From Mitsuokella jalaludinii DSM 13811 (GTDB lineage Bacteria > Bacillota > Negativicutes > Selenomonadales > Selenomonadaceae): 64,000 nt of DNA. Location of the stretch: positions 1 to 64,000 of the forward strand of contig NZ_JNKR01000012.1 of NCBI RefSeq assembly GCF_000702905.1, in the 5' to 3' direction. Below the pieces are notes generated by a model, which worked only from the letters and a program-made list of their open reading frames with translations, was not told where the DNA came from and made no database searches. Position numbers and translations under genes: made by a program. Positions 1 to 6,342 of this stretch are shown one piece after another (within the stretch, counting starts at the first letter, position 1; every line of letters starts with the position of its first letter).

Positions 1-492
1 CGAAGCCTCTACACGTTCCGTGAGACGTGCCAGGAAGAGCCTGCATTCCTGATGGGCGATGAGACAGCCAAGATCTTCTTGAACAGCAAGGGCAGCCGCG
101 AGGGCATCAACCATGACCTCGCCGCATTCCTCGACTACATCGAGGGCAAATCCCCGCAGGGAAAATTTACCGAGAGTATCGCTGATGCGGTAGAAGCAGC
201 GAAAGAGAACAAAGAAATGAAGGTGGAGTATATGACGTTTTTCATGGAATTGCGCCGCCGTGAAGAAAAAGGCCGTGAGGAAGGACGCGCTGAAGGACGC
301 GCTGAAGGACGTGCCGAAGGACGTGCCGAAGGACGTGCCGAGGGACGCGCTGAAGGGCTTGCCGAAGGGGCGATAAAGGGTAAGGCAGAGGCATTGATGG
401 GACTCGTGCATGATGGCCTCCTCACGATGAAAGAAGCGGCGAAGCGGGCAGGCATGACGGAAGAGGCGTTCCGCAAGCTGGCCATGCATTGA
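1..492 (+). CDS. Rpn-family PD-(D/E)XK nuclease/transposase, C-terminal part (5' truncated by window)
   Basis: The frame is open from base 1 and reads RSLYTFRETCQEEPAF before the first ATG at 52, so the gene starts outside the window. The FRETCQE, IFLNSKG and MKVEYMTFF stretches followed by an arginine/glutamate-rich tail are typical of the C-terminal half of the recombination-promoting nuclease (Rpn, PD-(D/E)XK transposase-like) proteins, which are abundant and multicopy in Negativicutes. The tail holds about seven GRAE repeats and ends in a helix-turn-helix-like segment (LTMKEAAKRAGMTEEAFRKL). The nuclease core itself is not visible here. A decayed partial copy follows directly. The family assignment is good; the biological role of such genes is poorly known. 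Confidence 0.8.
   Translation, partial: RSLYTFRETCQEEPAFLMGDETAKIFLNSKGSREGINHDLAAFLDYIEGKSPQGKFTESIADAVEAAKENKEMKVEYMTFFMELRRREEKGREEGRAEGRAEGRAEGRAEGRAEGRAEGLAEGAIKGKAEALMGLVHDGLLTMKEAAKRAGMTEEAFRKLAMH
283..366 (+). repeat. In-frame 12-bp tandem repeat coding GRAE
   Basis: About seven near-identical 12-bp units of the type GGACGYGCYGAA encode consecutive Gly-Arg-Ala-Glu. Units differ mainly at wobble positions. Copy number is the obvious variable: the decayed downstream copy at 511-738 has only two to three units. Confidence 0.8.
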
Positions 493-510
493 TGGATGCT
501 GATGCATATG

Positions 511-738
511 TAGAAGCAGCGAAAGAGAACAAAAATGAAGGTGGAGTATATGACGTTTTTCATGGAATTGCGCCGCCGTGAAGAGAAAGGCCGTGAGGAA
601 GGACGCGCCGAAGGCCGAGCCGAAGGACGTTGGGTTACATTGGTGGAACTCGTGCATGACGGCCTTCTCACGGTGAAAGAGGCGGCGAAGCGGGCAGGCA
701 TGTCGGAAGAGGCGTTCCGCAAGCTGGTGACGCGTTGA
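511..738 (+). pseudogene. Partial duplicate of the Rpn 3' end
   Basis: Bases 511-600 repeat 190-270 almost exactly (GTAGAAGCAGCGAAAGAGAAC then the MKVEYMTFFMELRRREEKG coding stretch), but a 2-base loss just before the ATG at 535 breaks the original frame. The remaining 67-codon ORF has a shortened GRAE tract and ends in the same helix (LTVKEAAKRAGMSEEAFRKL) as the upstream gene. This is a tandem partial duplication of the gene tail, or the end of a second Rpn gene whose front has been deleted. Confidence 0.75.
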
Positions 739-753
739 TTGGACGGCATTAGA

Positions 754-908
754 CGCCTGCGACAGTCCGACTGTGAACGTCTCAGACGGAAGCATCTCAT
801 CTTCCGCCTGATCAGCGACTGAGTCACCAGACTTGACCCGCTGTGGTAGAATACAATATAATACACAGCAAAAATCCCGGCGTACTGCTCATGCGCCGGG
901 ATTTTTGT
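754..908. repeat. ~155-bp dispersed intergenic element, copy 1
   Basis: This stretch is the reverse complement of 32583-32740 with about 90 percent identity by eye. It contains a short palindrome (ACAGTCCGACTGT), an imperfect hairpin (GGAAG-CATCTCAT-CTTCC with flanks), a promoter-like TTGACC/TATAAT pair and a terminal hairpin with T-run. The stem of the terminal hairpin differs between copies by paired changes (ATCCCGG/CCGGGAT here, ATACCGG/CCGGTAT there). It lies directly after the decayed Rpn copy and before the 3' end of the MmcQ gene. Confidence 0.7.
870..906. terminator. Bidirectional intrinsic terminator
   Basis: A stem AAAAATCCCGGCG / CGCCGGGATTTTT with an 11-base loop, bounded by A and T runs on both sides, lies in a convergent position between the Rpn remnant and the minus-strand MmcQ gene. 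Confidence 0.8.
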
Positions 909-916
909 GTCTGCAT

Positions 917-1600
917 TCATTTAGTGAGCCGGTAGCTCTCATCGATCCACTTCATGATGGCCGCATCGGGATGCGTGTCATCCAGCACGACGGAGATCCA
1001 GGTCTTGTGGTTCATGTGATAGGCCGGATAGACACTTGGCAGCTGGCGGAGGGCTTCCCCCTGCTCCGGCTGTATCTTCAAGTTGATGATATCGACGGGA
1101 TCGGGATTATCGTCCTTATCGAGCACGGCGCGTTTGACGTGCATGATCAGGGCAAACCATTTCCGATTGGAAGCATGACGAAAGGTTCCGTAGGACTGAT
1201 AGTGCGTTTCTTTCTCCCATGGGAAATCCGGCGCAACCTGAAAGCGCTCAAGGATGCTCTGCGTCAGTCGGTTAGCCTGGTCGGACGCGAACAGCACATC
1301 TTGGCAGCAGGCCGCCGCAACCGCCTCCAGAAGTTCCTCATAGGCTGCGCGGACGGTGTTGACATATGCGCCCGTAGCATTCTTCTGGCGCAGCTGGTAG
1401 TACTCCTCATGGGAAATCGCATCAATCACACGGCCTGTGACCATTCCCTTCTCCGTCACCGTCAGGATGGCCTCGAAGTCTCCATTCAAAAAGCGCCGCT
1501 CAAGCACATAGTCATCCCCGACTTGTTGGAATCCAAAAGCGAGCATCTTCTTCAGCACCCATCGCTTCCGGGTAAAAATAGTTTCCTCGATTGACACCAT
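917..1600 (-). CDS. MmcQ/YjbR family protein
   Basis: A 227-aa protein. The C-terminal ~110 residues carry the MmcQ/YjbR fold signature: HASNRKWFALIMHV, NLKIQPEQGEALRQ, SVYPAYHMNHKTWISVVLD and a final DESYRLTK. The N-terminal ~110 residues are an extra domain also seen in longer members. These proteins are small, usually described as DNA-binding-like (CyaY-like fold), and no reaction is established. The start at 1600 is chosen because AGGGAGGA lies 8 bases upstream; the frame continues to 1681 without a better site. It is preceded by a promoter, a structured ~230-nt leader and a terminator (1672-1902), so its expression may be controlled by read-through. Confidence 0.8.
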   Translation of the reverse strand: MVSIEETIFTRKRWVLKKMLAFGFQQVGDDYVLERRFLNGDFEAILTVTEKGMVTGRVIDAISHEEYYQLRQKNATGAYVNTVRAAYEELLEAVAAACCQDVLFASDQANRLTQSILERFQVAPDFPWEKETHYQSYGTFRHASNRKWFALIMHVKRAVLDKDDNPDPVDIINLKIQPEQGEALRQLPSVYPAYHMNHKTWISVVLDDTHPDAAIMKWIDESYRLTK

Positions 1601-1671
1601 GAGTAGTCCTCCCTTTGACAAAACCTGCAATGACACCATTCGCTGCGCCATCACAAATACGAGATACAGGA

Positions 1672-1902
1672 CAAAAAGCAAAGCAAAAGCCGTTCAATCT
1701 GTTTCGACTGAACGGCTATTTGCTTTCTGTTTGTTTGTCCATGTTACTGTTCACCGCATGGCACCTTCAGTGGCCCATCGGACTCCCCTCCTTCGGAGAA
1801 ATCACTTACCCGTCTTTCGAGCTTCGTTTCAAGCATCCGGTAAGAAGTCATCCTATCGATTCGAGCCTTGTCAATCTCTCTATGGCTTTCTTCCTTTTGC
1901 TT
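1672..1902 (-). ncRNA. Candidate structured leader or small RNA ending in a terminator
   Basis: A good minus-strand promoter (1909-1937) would start a transcript near 1902. The RNA has a long-range stem CTTACCG/CGGGTAAG enclosing GCTT-GAAACG-AAGC, then CTCC-GAA-GGAG, then a GCC..GGTGCC hairpin, and ends in AGCCGTTCA / TGAACGGCT followed by a T-rich tract. No coding frame with a ribosome site is convincing. The MmcQ gene starts 72 bases beyond the terminator, which fits an attenuated leader. I compared it mentally with T-box, glycine, cobalamin, SAM, lysine, FMN, TPP and c-di-GMP riboswitch consensus sequences and none fits well. Confidence 0.45.
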
Positions 1903-1908
1903 GACTAT

Positions 1909-1937
1909 ATTGTAGCAAAAGCGTGTAACAAAGTCAA
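1909..1937 (-). promoter_or_regulatory. Sigma-70-type promoter for the leader RNA
   Basis: On the minus strand TTGACT (1937-1932) and TACAAT (1914-1909) are separated by 17 bases, in an AT-rich stretch upstream of the structured leader. Confidence 0.65.
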
Positions 1938-2040
1938 GCATTTTCTATTATTATTTTTGGATTTCTGTAATGGCATGTATTATTTCATCAGGCTATTCGA
2001 TTGATTTTTGTCTTTTAGGAGAGGGGATGCTATTTTATAT

Positions 2041-2069
2041 TTGACAAAATTGATTTTATACAATATAAT
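2041..2069 (+). promoter_or_regulatory. Consensus promoter for rubrerythrin
   Basis: TTGACA and TATAAT are both perfect and are spaced by 17 bases. The start would be near 2076, giving a leader of about 45 bases before the rubrerythrin ATG. Confidence 0.85.
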
Positions 2070-2120
2070 AAAGCCATATGATGAACAACTGACATGTGCA
2101 AGGATTTTAGGAGGACAAAC

Positions 2121-2666
2121 ATGAGCTTGAACGGAATCACAAAAGGTACAGAATTCGAGGACATGATGAAGCGCCTGATGCAGGCAGAGGCCAATGGCGT
2201 CATGATGTACTACGCGCTGGCACAGCTCGCACGTGAGCAGGGTCTTAAAGATGTAGCAGAGGGCTTTGTCGCTGCAGCCAACGAAGAAGCCGTCCACGCC
2301 GGCTTCTACGCCGTACTCAACGGCAAATACCCGTCCGACTTCTGGGGCCTCGTGCGCGCCGTGCAGAAAGCTGAGGAGAACGGCGAGGCACAGGTCAAGA
2401 CGATCGCCGACAAAGTCCGCGCCGCTGGCTTCGATGAAGCTGCTGACCAGATGGAAATCTTCGCTCGCCAGGAAGGTGGCCACGGTGTACGCCTGCAGGC
2501 CATGCTCGACAAGTATCAGCCGAAGAAAGAAGACACGGCTGGCAAGAAAATCTACGTCTGCCCGGTCTGCGGCTACGAGTATGTCGGTGACATCAACGAC
2601 GAGGACGATTCCTATGTCTGCCCGCTCTGCGGCCAGCCGAAGAGCGCCTTTGTCCTGAAGAAGTAA
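2121..2666 (+). CDS. rbr: Rubrerythrin
   Basis: A 181-aa cytosolic non-haem iron protein that reduces hydrogen peroxide in anaerobes using electrons from NADH via rubredoxin-type donors. Residues 1-140 form the ferritin-like diiron four-helix bundle, with ligand helices visible in MQAEANGVMMYYAL, NEEAVHAGFY and ARQEGGHG. Residues ~145-181 are a rubredoxin domain with two CPxCG knuckles (CPVCGYEY and CPLCGQPKSAF). The start at 2121 is set by TTAGGAGGACAAAC; a frame-open ATG-less extension to 2094 lacks a ribosome site. It is monocistronic, with its own consensus promoter and a strong terminator. Regulation by peroxide is plausible but no convincing PerR box was seen. Confidence 0.95.
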   Translation: MSLNGITKGTEFEDMMKRLMQAEANGVMMYYALAQLAREQGLKDVAEGFVAAANEEAVHAGFYAVLNGKYPSDFWGLVRAVQKAEENGEAQVKTIADKVRAAGFDEAADQMEIFARQEGGHGVRLQAMLDKYQPKKEDTAGKKIYVCPVCGYEYVGDINDEDDSYVCPLCGQPKSAFVLKK

Positions 2667-2746
2667 GATAGACACATTGCGCAGCTGATTCCCCGTGGTT
2701 GCAAAAATCCCCAATTCCCAATCAATCCTTTTCCTAAAAAGTGCAG

Positions 2747-2800
2747 AAACGCCCCGACTGACTGGATCCCCCACCAGTCAGTCGGGGCGTTTGCTATTTT
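2747..2800 (+). terminator. Strong intrinsic terminator after rubrerythrin
   Basis: A 19-bp stem (AAACGCCCCGACTGACTGG and its complement) with an 8-base loop is followed by TTTGCTATTTTT. Confidence 0.85.
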
Positions 2801-2926
2801 TCCGCCATTACACCAATACGCAAGCATTTCATACTGACGCAAGAAAAAAATCGTACTTGCAGAACGCCTGCAAATAACTTAGCATATAAGTATGTAATAC
2901 ATGACTTTGATAGGGAGGAACCGATT

Positions 2927-3448
2927 ATGAAAATGAAAAAAGTACTTGTCACCATGCTTGCCGCACTTTCTTTTGCCAGCATTTGCTCGGCAGCGGACAC
3001 GAACGCCAAGAGCGTCGTGCCGACAGCGGAGCAGGTTGCAGCTGCACAGGCTGCGGCAGAAAAGAGCAAGATTGCCACGGCTGCGACGGCTGAGAAGGAG
3101 AAAGAGGCCTTTTTCAAGCACGTCCAGGGCAAGACCATCGCTGTGAGCTATGACAGCGGCTTCAAGTTCAACATCGACTATCCGGAAGTCGGCGTGCTGA
3201 GATGGACGCCGACGACCGGCCTCTCGCTCGCTCCTTCGGATAACGAAGAATATGAAGTGGCCGAAGTCGGCAAGGATATCTATCAGATCAACTGGATTGA
3301 GCAGAAGGGCATCGTCATCTCCCAGGTCATCAACTTCAAGACCCACAAGGTCTTTGCCTACATGACCTGGAACAAAGAAGGCGAGCGCGGTAACCGTGCA
3401 TCCATCTTCCATCGCGGCACTTTCACGATCCACGAGGCCAATAAATAA
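2927..3448 (+). CDS. Exported MoaF-like (lipocalin-fold) protein
   Basis: A 173-aa protein with a Sec signal peptide (KMKKVLVTMLAALSFASICSA, cleavage probably after residue 22), an alanine-rich linker (residues ~30-60) and a C-terminal domain of ~110 residues. The stretches GKTIAVSYDSGFKF, YPEVGVLRWTP, YQINWIEQKGIVISQV and FHRGTFTI match the MoaF-related calycin domain. The reaction of this family is not known; the domain type suggests binding of a small hydrophobic ligand in the periplasm. The start is supported by ATAGGGAGGAACCG. It stands alone between a terminator and a long hairpin. Confidence 0.75.
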   Translation: MKMKKVLVTMLAALSFASICSAADTNAKSVVPTAEQVAAAQAAAEKSKIATAATAEKEKEAFFKHVQGKTIAVSYDSGFKFNIDYPEVGVLRWTPTTGLSLAPSDNEEYEVAEVGKDIYQINWIEQKGIVISQVINFKTHKVFAYMTWNKEGERGNRASIFHRGTFTIHEANK

Positions 3449-3454
3449 GCAACC

Positions 3455-3521
3455 CGGCAACAACAGACGCTCCCGCCGACTTGTCGTGGACGAGCCGACC
3501 GGGCGTATCCCGTTGTTGCCA
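3455..3521. other. Long extended hairpin after the MoaF-like gene
   Basis: GGCAACAAC and GTTGTTGCC form an outer 9-bp stem, and inner ACGCTCCCG/CGGGCGT and further GTCG/CGAC pairs extend it, giving a structure of ~65 bases. The downstream flank is A-rich, not T-rich, so on the plus strand it is not a standard intrinsic terminator. Confidence 0.5.
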
Positions 3522-3549
3522 AAAAATACCTTTTGTTGTAATAAAAACG

Positions 3550-3578
3550 TTGACATTAAACTAAAAACATGGTATCGT
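3550..3578 (+). promoter_or_regulatory. Promoter for the NAD(P)-binding protein gene
   Basis: TTGACA and TATCGT are spaced by 17 bases, about 80 bases upstream of the start codon at 3660. Confidence 0.65.
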
Positions 3579-3659
3579 ATAGATCACAAGATGAAATTAC
3601 AGCAATTACAACAATAGCGATTGAGGGCACTAGCCCGTATACGAAAAGGAGCGTTTATC

Positions 3660-4292
3660 ATGAAAATTGCAGTTGTAGCAGCAAATGGTCGTGTCGCAAG
3701 AAAAGTCATCGCGGAGGCAGTGAGCCGCGGTCATGAAGTCGTCGCCTTCGGCCGCCATGACGAGAATGACACGCAGGCAAAGATTTACCACAAGAAGGAT
3801 ATCCTCGAGCTTACGAAAGAGGACCTCGCTGGATTCGATGTGGTCGTCGACGGCTTTGGCGCACGGACGGCTGAGCAGCAGCCGATGCACGTCAAGACGT
3901 CGCAGTACCTCTGCGACCTTCTCTCTGGGACGGATACGCGTCTCCTCGTTGTCGGCGGCGCAGGCAGCCTTTACGTAAACCAGGAGCACACCGCGGTATT
4001 AAGCGATAGCCCGGATTTTCCTGCAGAATTCCTGCCTGTTGCGCGGGCACAGGGCGAGGAACTGGCAAAGCTCCGGGAGCGCAATGACGTCAAGTGGACG
4101 TTCATCAGCCCGGCCGCCGACTTCCAGGCCGACGGCGAGCGCACGGGCAAGTATCTCCTCGCCGGTGAACAATTCACGCTCAACAGCAGGAACGAGTCGA
4201 TCATCTCCTACGCCGACTACGCCATCGCCATGGTCGACGAGATTGAGAGCGGCAAGCACATCCAGCAGCGCATCTCCGTCGTCCGCGCGTAA
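3660..4292 (+). CDS. NAD(P)H-binding Rossmann protein (atypical SDR, YwnB/NmrA-like)
   Basis: A 210-aa cytosolic protein. It opens with a Rossmann beta strand and loop (MKIAVVAANGRVARKV), has an acidic dinucleotide-specificity region (VVAFGRHDEND), a second strand ending VVDGFGA, and a VVGGAGSLYVN stretch characteristic of the NAD(P)H-binding atypical SDR group. The catalytic YxxxK is absent, as is usual in this group, and the substrate cannot be deduced. The ATG at 3660 has AAAGGAG 8 bases upstream; the longer frame from 3621 has none. It is monocistronic with its own promoter and terminator. Confidence 0.8.
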   Translation: MKIAVVAANGRVARKVIAEAVSRGHEVVAFGRHDENDTQAKIYHKKDILELTKEDLAGFDVVVDGFGARTAEQQPMHVKTSQYLCDLLSGTDTRLLVVGGAGSLYVNQEHTAVLSDSPDFPAEFLPVARAQGEELAKLRERNDVKWTFISPAADFQADGERTGKYLLAGEQFTLNSRNESIISYADYAIAMVDEIESGKHIQQRISVVRA

Positions 4293-4325
4293 TCCCCACT
4301 CTTTGCAAGGATCCCCTAAAAGATC

Positions 4326-4375
4326 AAGCCCTTCCCCCGAATGGAGTCCCCGCCAGTCGGTCGGAGGGGCTTTGT
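4326..4375 (+). terminator. Probable terminator after the NAD(P)-binding gene
   Basis: AAGCCCTTCC and GGAGGGGCTT form a 10-bp stem (one G-T pair) with a structured loop. The T-tract behind it is weak. Confidence 0.5.
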
Positions 4376-4433
4376 ACATTTTGGGAAAGGCATGCAGGCA
4401 AAGATTGTACTATGGAACTGCTTGGGAACTGCT

Positions 4434-4740
4434 TGTGGATAACTTCTCCTTGCTATGCTTGCTTTCAGCATAAATGCTTTTATATGCTTTCCGCGATTTC
4501 AGCCCAGTAATGGCGCGGTTTTGGAGCATTTTCGATTAGGGATTGTGACCTAACTATTAGGGATTGTGACCTAATAGAGTACAAAGTATTAGGAAATGTG
4601 ACCGGAAGTATTAGGGATTGTGACCTATTTTGAGGTGATTTGATAAAATTACCTATTGAACGCCTAATACTTATTTGGTATAATGAGCCAAAAAGTAGGG
4701 ATTGTGACCTACGGAAGGAAAAACAGGTCACAATCTCTAC
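4434..4740. other. Plasmid replication origin 1: DnaA box and iterons
   Basis: A perfect DnaA box (TTATCCACA on the minus strand, 4434-4442) is followed by direct iterons of the type ATTAGGGATTGTGACCTAA at 4535-4553, 4556-4574, 4588-4605 (diverged), 4610-4628 and 4695-4712, plus one inverted copy at 4725-4740. The first two are phased at 21 bp, about two helical turns. The last direct copy and the inverted copy form an inverted repeat between the rep promoter and the rep start codon, the usual place of the Rep dimer operator for autorepression. An AT-rich stretch (4629-4690) may be the unwinding site. Confidence 0.85.
4656..4684 (+). promoter_or_regulatory. Promoter of rep gene 1
   Basis: TTGAAC and TATAAT are spaced by 17 bases. 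The inverted iteron pair (4695-4740) begins just after the predicted start point, so Rep binding would repress it. Confidence 0.8.
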
Positions 4741-4771
4741 TCTAAAACCTAGCGAAAGCGAGGACACATTT

Positions 4772-6016
4772 ATGGGGACATCAGAAGTGAATGAGAAATG
4801 TGCCATCTATCAGTCAAATCCCTTAATCGAGGCTAGGAAGCCCTTGAATGCTTTGGAGATGCGGCTGTTCCTGCTGGCTGTAGAAAATGTCAATCCACAT
4901 ATCTCTGGTAGCGACAAGTACTATGACAAGGACTTTGAAGAGTTCCATCTGACGCCTGCGGAGGTTAAGAGTATCTTTGGGCACGGTGAATACCTGAAGC
5001 GGCTGGAACATGTCTGTGATGAGATGCTGCAGAAAATCGTCACAGTGCGCGACCACGATGGTGGTTTTGTCAAGTTCTCCGTTTTTGTTCGCATTAAATA
5101 CACGCCGAAGGATGGTTTGTACATCAAGTTCAACGAGGATATGCGACCCTTCCTGCTCGATATCTACGAGAGCGGTGATGGCTATACGAAAATCAACATG
5201 AAGCAGATCTTTAACTTATCTTCGGCCTATGCGATGCGCCTACTGGAACTCATGTTGCAATACCGTGGCACGATGCAGGGGAAAGTCATCACACGCCACA
5301 TCGAATTGGATAAGCTGCGCTTCTTCTTTGACATAAAGCCTTCGCAGTACAAACAGATTGGTCCATTCTGTAAATATGTGCTGGATAATCCCATTCGTGA
5401 AATCAATGAAAAGACACAGTATCATGTGACGTACGTGCGGACGAAGACCGGACGAAAAGTGACGGGATTCACCTTTTCTATGGACTGCCGCCATCTCTTG
5501 CTCAATCGTACAGCCGAGGAACAAGTCACGCTGGAAGCACTGCCACCAAAGAAAGACCGTCATGGACTTTCGGAAAAGATGGTCAACAGACTGACGACGT
5601 TGTGCGGCAGCAACGAAGAGTTCCTGCGCCGCATGGATTATGCCATCGAACTGACAAAAACACGCAAGGTCAAGAATGTACCTGCTTTTCTCTACAAGGC
5701 TATTGCCGAGAACTATCTACAGCAGGATAAGGACATGCAAGCGGCAATTGAACACGAATTCCAGGCTAAGCAGGAAAACGCTGCCTGGGAGCTTGATGCC
5801 ATCAAGATGTTCGGGGATTCGATTTCCCTCGACGTTGAAGAAATACCATTCGATCTGTCCGATGAGATGGAACGTGCCATGGTCAGCGTCGTGAAAAAGG
5901 CACTCGAGGAACGCCATCTCAACATCACAGCAAAACGCTTGCTTGAAACCCACGGCATGTCTGTTGCTCGCTTTATTGCTCTCTATTGCCAAGATGAAAC
6001 ACACTCATCAAAATGA
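4772..6016 (+). CDS. Plasmid replication initiator, Rep_3 superfamily (RepB/RepE type)
   Basis: A 414-aa initiator that binds the upstream iterons and starts plasmid replication. The Rep_3 winged-helix pair occupies about residues 10-230: QSNPLIEARKPLNALEMRLF, a second helix set with LSSAYAMRLLELMLQYRG, and the wing region FDIKPSQYKQIGPFCKYVLD. The C-terminal ~170 residues are a charged helical extension found in Negativicute Rep proteins. I place the start at the ATG at 4772 (GCGAGGACACATTT before it) since the longer frame from 4640 would run through its own promoter and operator. It differs clearly from the second Rep at 21706-23094, and its iterons differ too, so the two origins should be of different incompatibility groups. 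Confidence 0.9.
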   Translation: MGTSEVNEKCAIYQSNPLIEARKPLNALEMRLFLLAVENVNPHISGSDKYYDKDFEEFHLTPAEVKSIFGHGEYLKRLEHVCDEMLQKIVTVRDHDGGFVKFSVFVRIKYTPKDGLYIKFNEDMRPFLLDIYESGDGYTKINMKQIFNLSSAYAMRLLELMLQYRGTMQGKVITRHIELDKLRFFFDIKPSQYKQIGPFCKYVLDNPIREINEKTQYHVTYVRTKTGRKVTGFTFSMDCRHLLLNRTAEEQVTLEALPPKKDRHGLSEKMVNRLTTLCGSNEEFLRRMDYAIELTKTRKVKNVPAFLYKAIAENYLQQDKDMQAAIEHEFQAKQENAAWELDAIKMFGDSISLDVEEIPFDLSDEMERAMVSVVKKALEERHLNITAKRLLETHGMSVARFIALYCQDETHSSK

Positions 6017-6049
6017 CAAATTTATACTGTTCGACAAATTTCCAGAAGG

Positions 6050-6240
6050 GGACGTATCTTAACCACCATTGATTCCACGGCAATCGAATCGGGTTAAAAT
6101 CCGTCTCCTTTTCCTGTTATCGGGCTATCTGAGGCAATTTTGGGGAAATGTAGACATCATGGGCAGAGGATTTCTATCTTTAGGCGGCCGCTGGGGTAAA
6201 ATACGTCGGTGTTTGGCACGGTTGGGGTTAAAATGCGTCA
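6050..6240. mobile_element. Remnant with IS21-family-like terminal repeats
   Basis: Three direct copies of a GGGGTTAAAATnCGTC motif (6091-6105, 6192-6207, 6222-6240) and one inverted copy (6050-6067, GGACGTATCTTAACCACC) lie in 190 bases with no coding sequence. Closely spaced internal direct repeats of this form, the last ending in TCA, resemble the multiple terminal repeats of IS21-type elements. No istA/istB is present, so it would be a deleted element whose two ends remain. The assignment rests on resemblance only. Confidence 0.4.
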
Positions 6241-6247
6241 CTCTATG

Positions 6248-6285
6248 AAAAAGTCCAGCACTGGACTTTTTGCCAGTGCTGGACT
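6248..6285 (-). terminator. Terminator of the EAL gene; member of the AGTCCAGC palindrome family
   Basis: On the minus strand AGTCCAGCACTGG pairs with CCAGTGCTGGACT and is followed by TTTTT. The core AGTCCAGCACTGGACT flanked by A5/T5 recurs at 31482, 47712 and 63926. Confidence 0.75.
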
Positions 6286-6342
6286 CTGGGATGAATGTCG
6301 ACGGTCGGACGGTCGGACTGCTGACGGTCGTGCTGCTGTGTA

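Noticed and set aside
135-920. Long minus-strand ORF opposite the Rpn genes (Arg/Pro/Ser-rich)
   Set aside because: It is the antisense shadow of the GRAE repeats, with no ribosome site or recognisable domain.
1672-1902. T-box leader (GGTGCCATGCGG resembling GGTGGTACCGCG)
   Set aside because: The match is partial, the invariant UGGN/ACC core is broken, no specifier loop was found, and the downstream gene is not an aminoacyl-tRNA or amino-acid gene.
2041-2075. PerR box in the rubrerythrin promoter
   Set aside because: The best alignment to TTATAATnATTATAA agrees at only about 9 of 14 positions in an AT-rich promoter.
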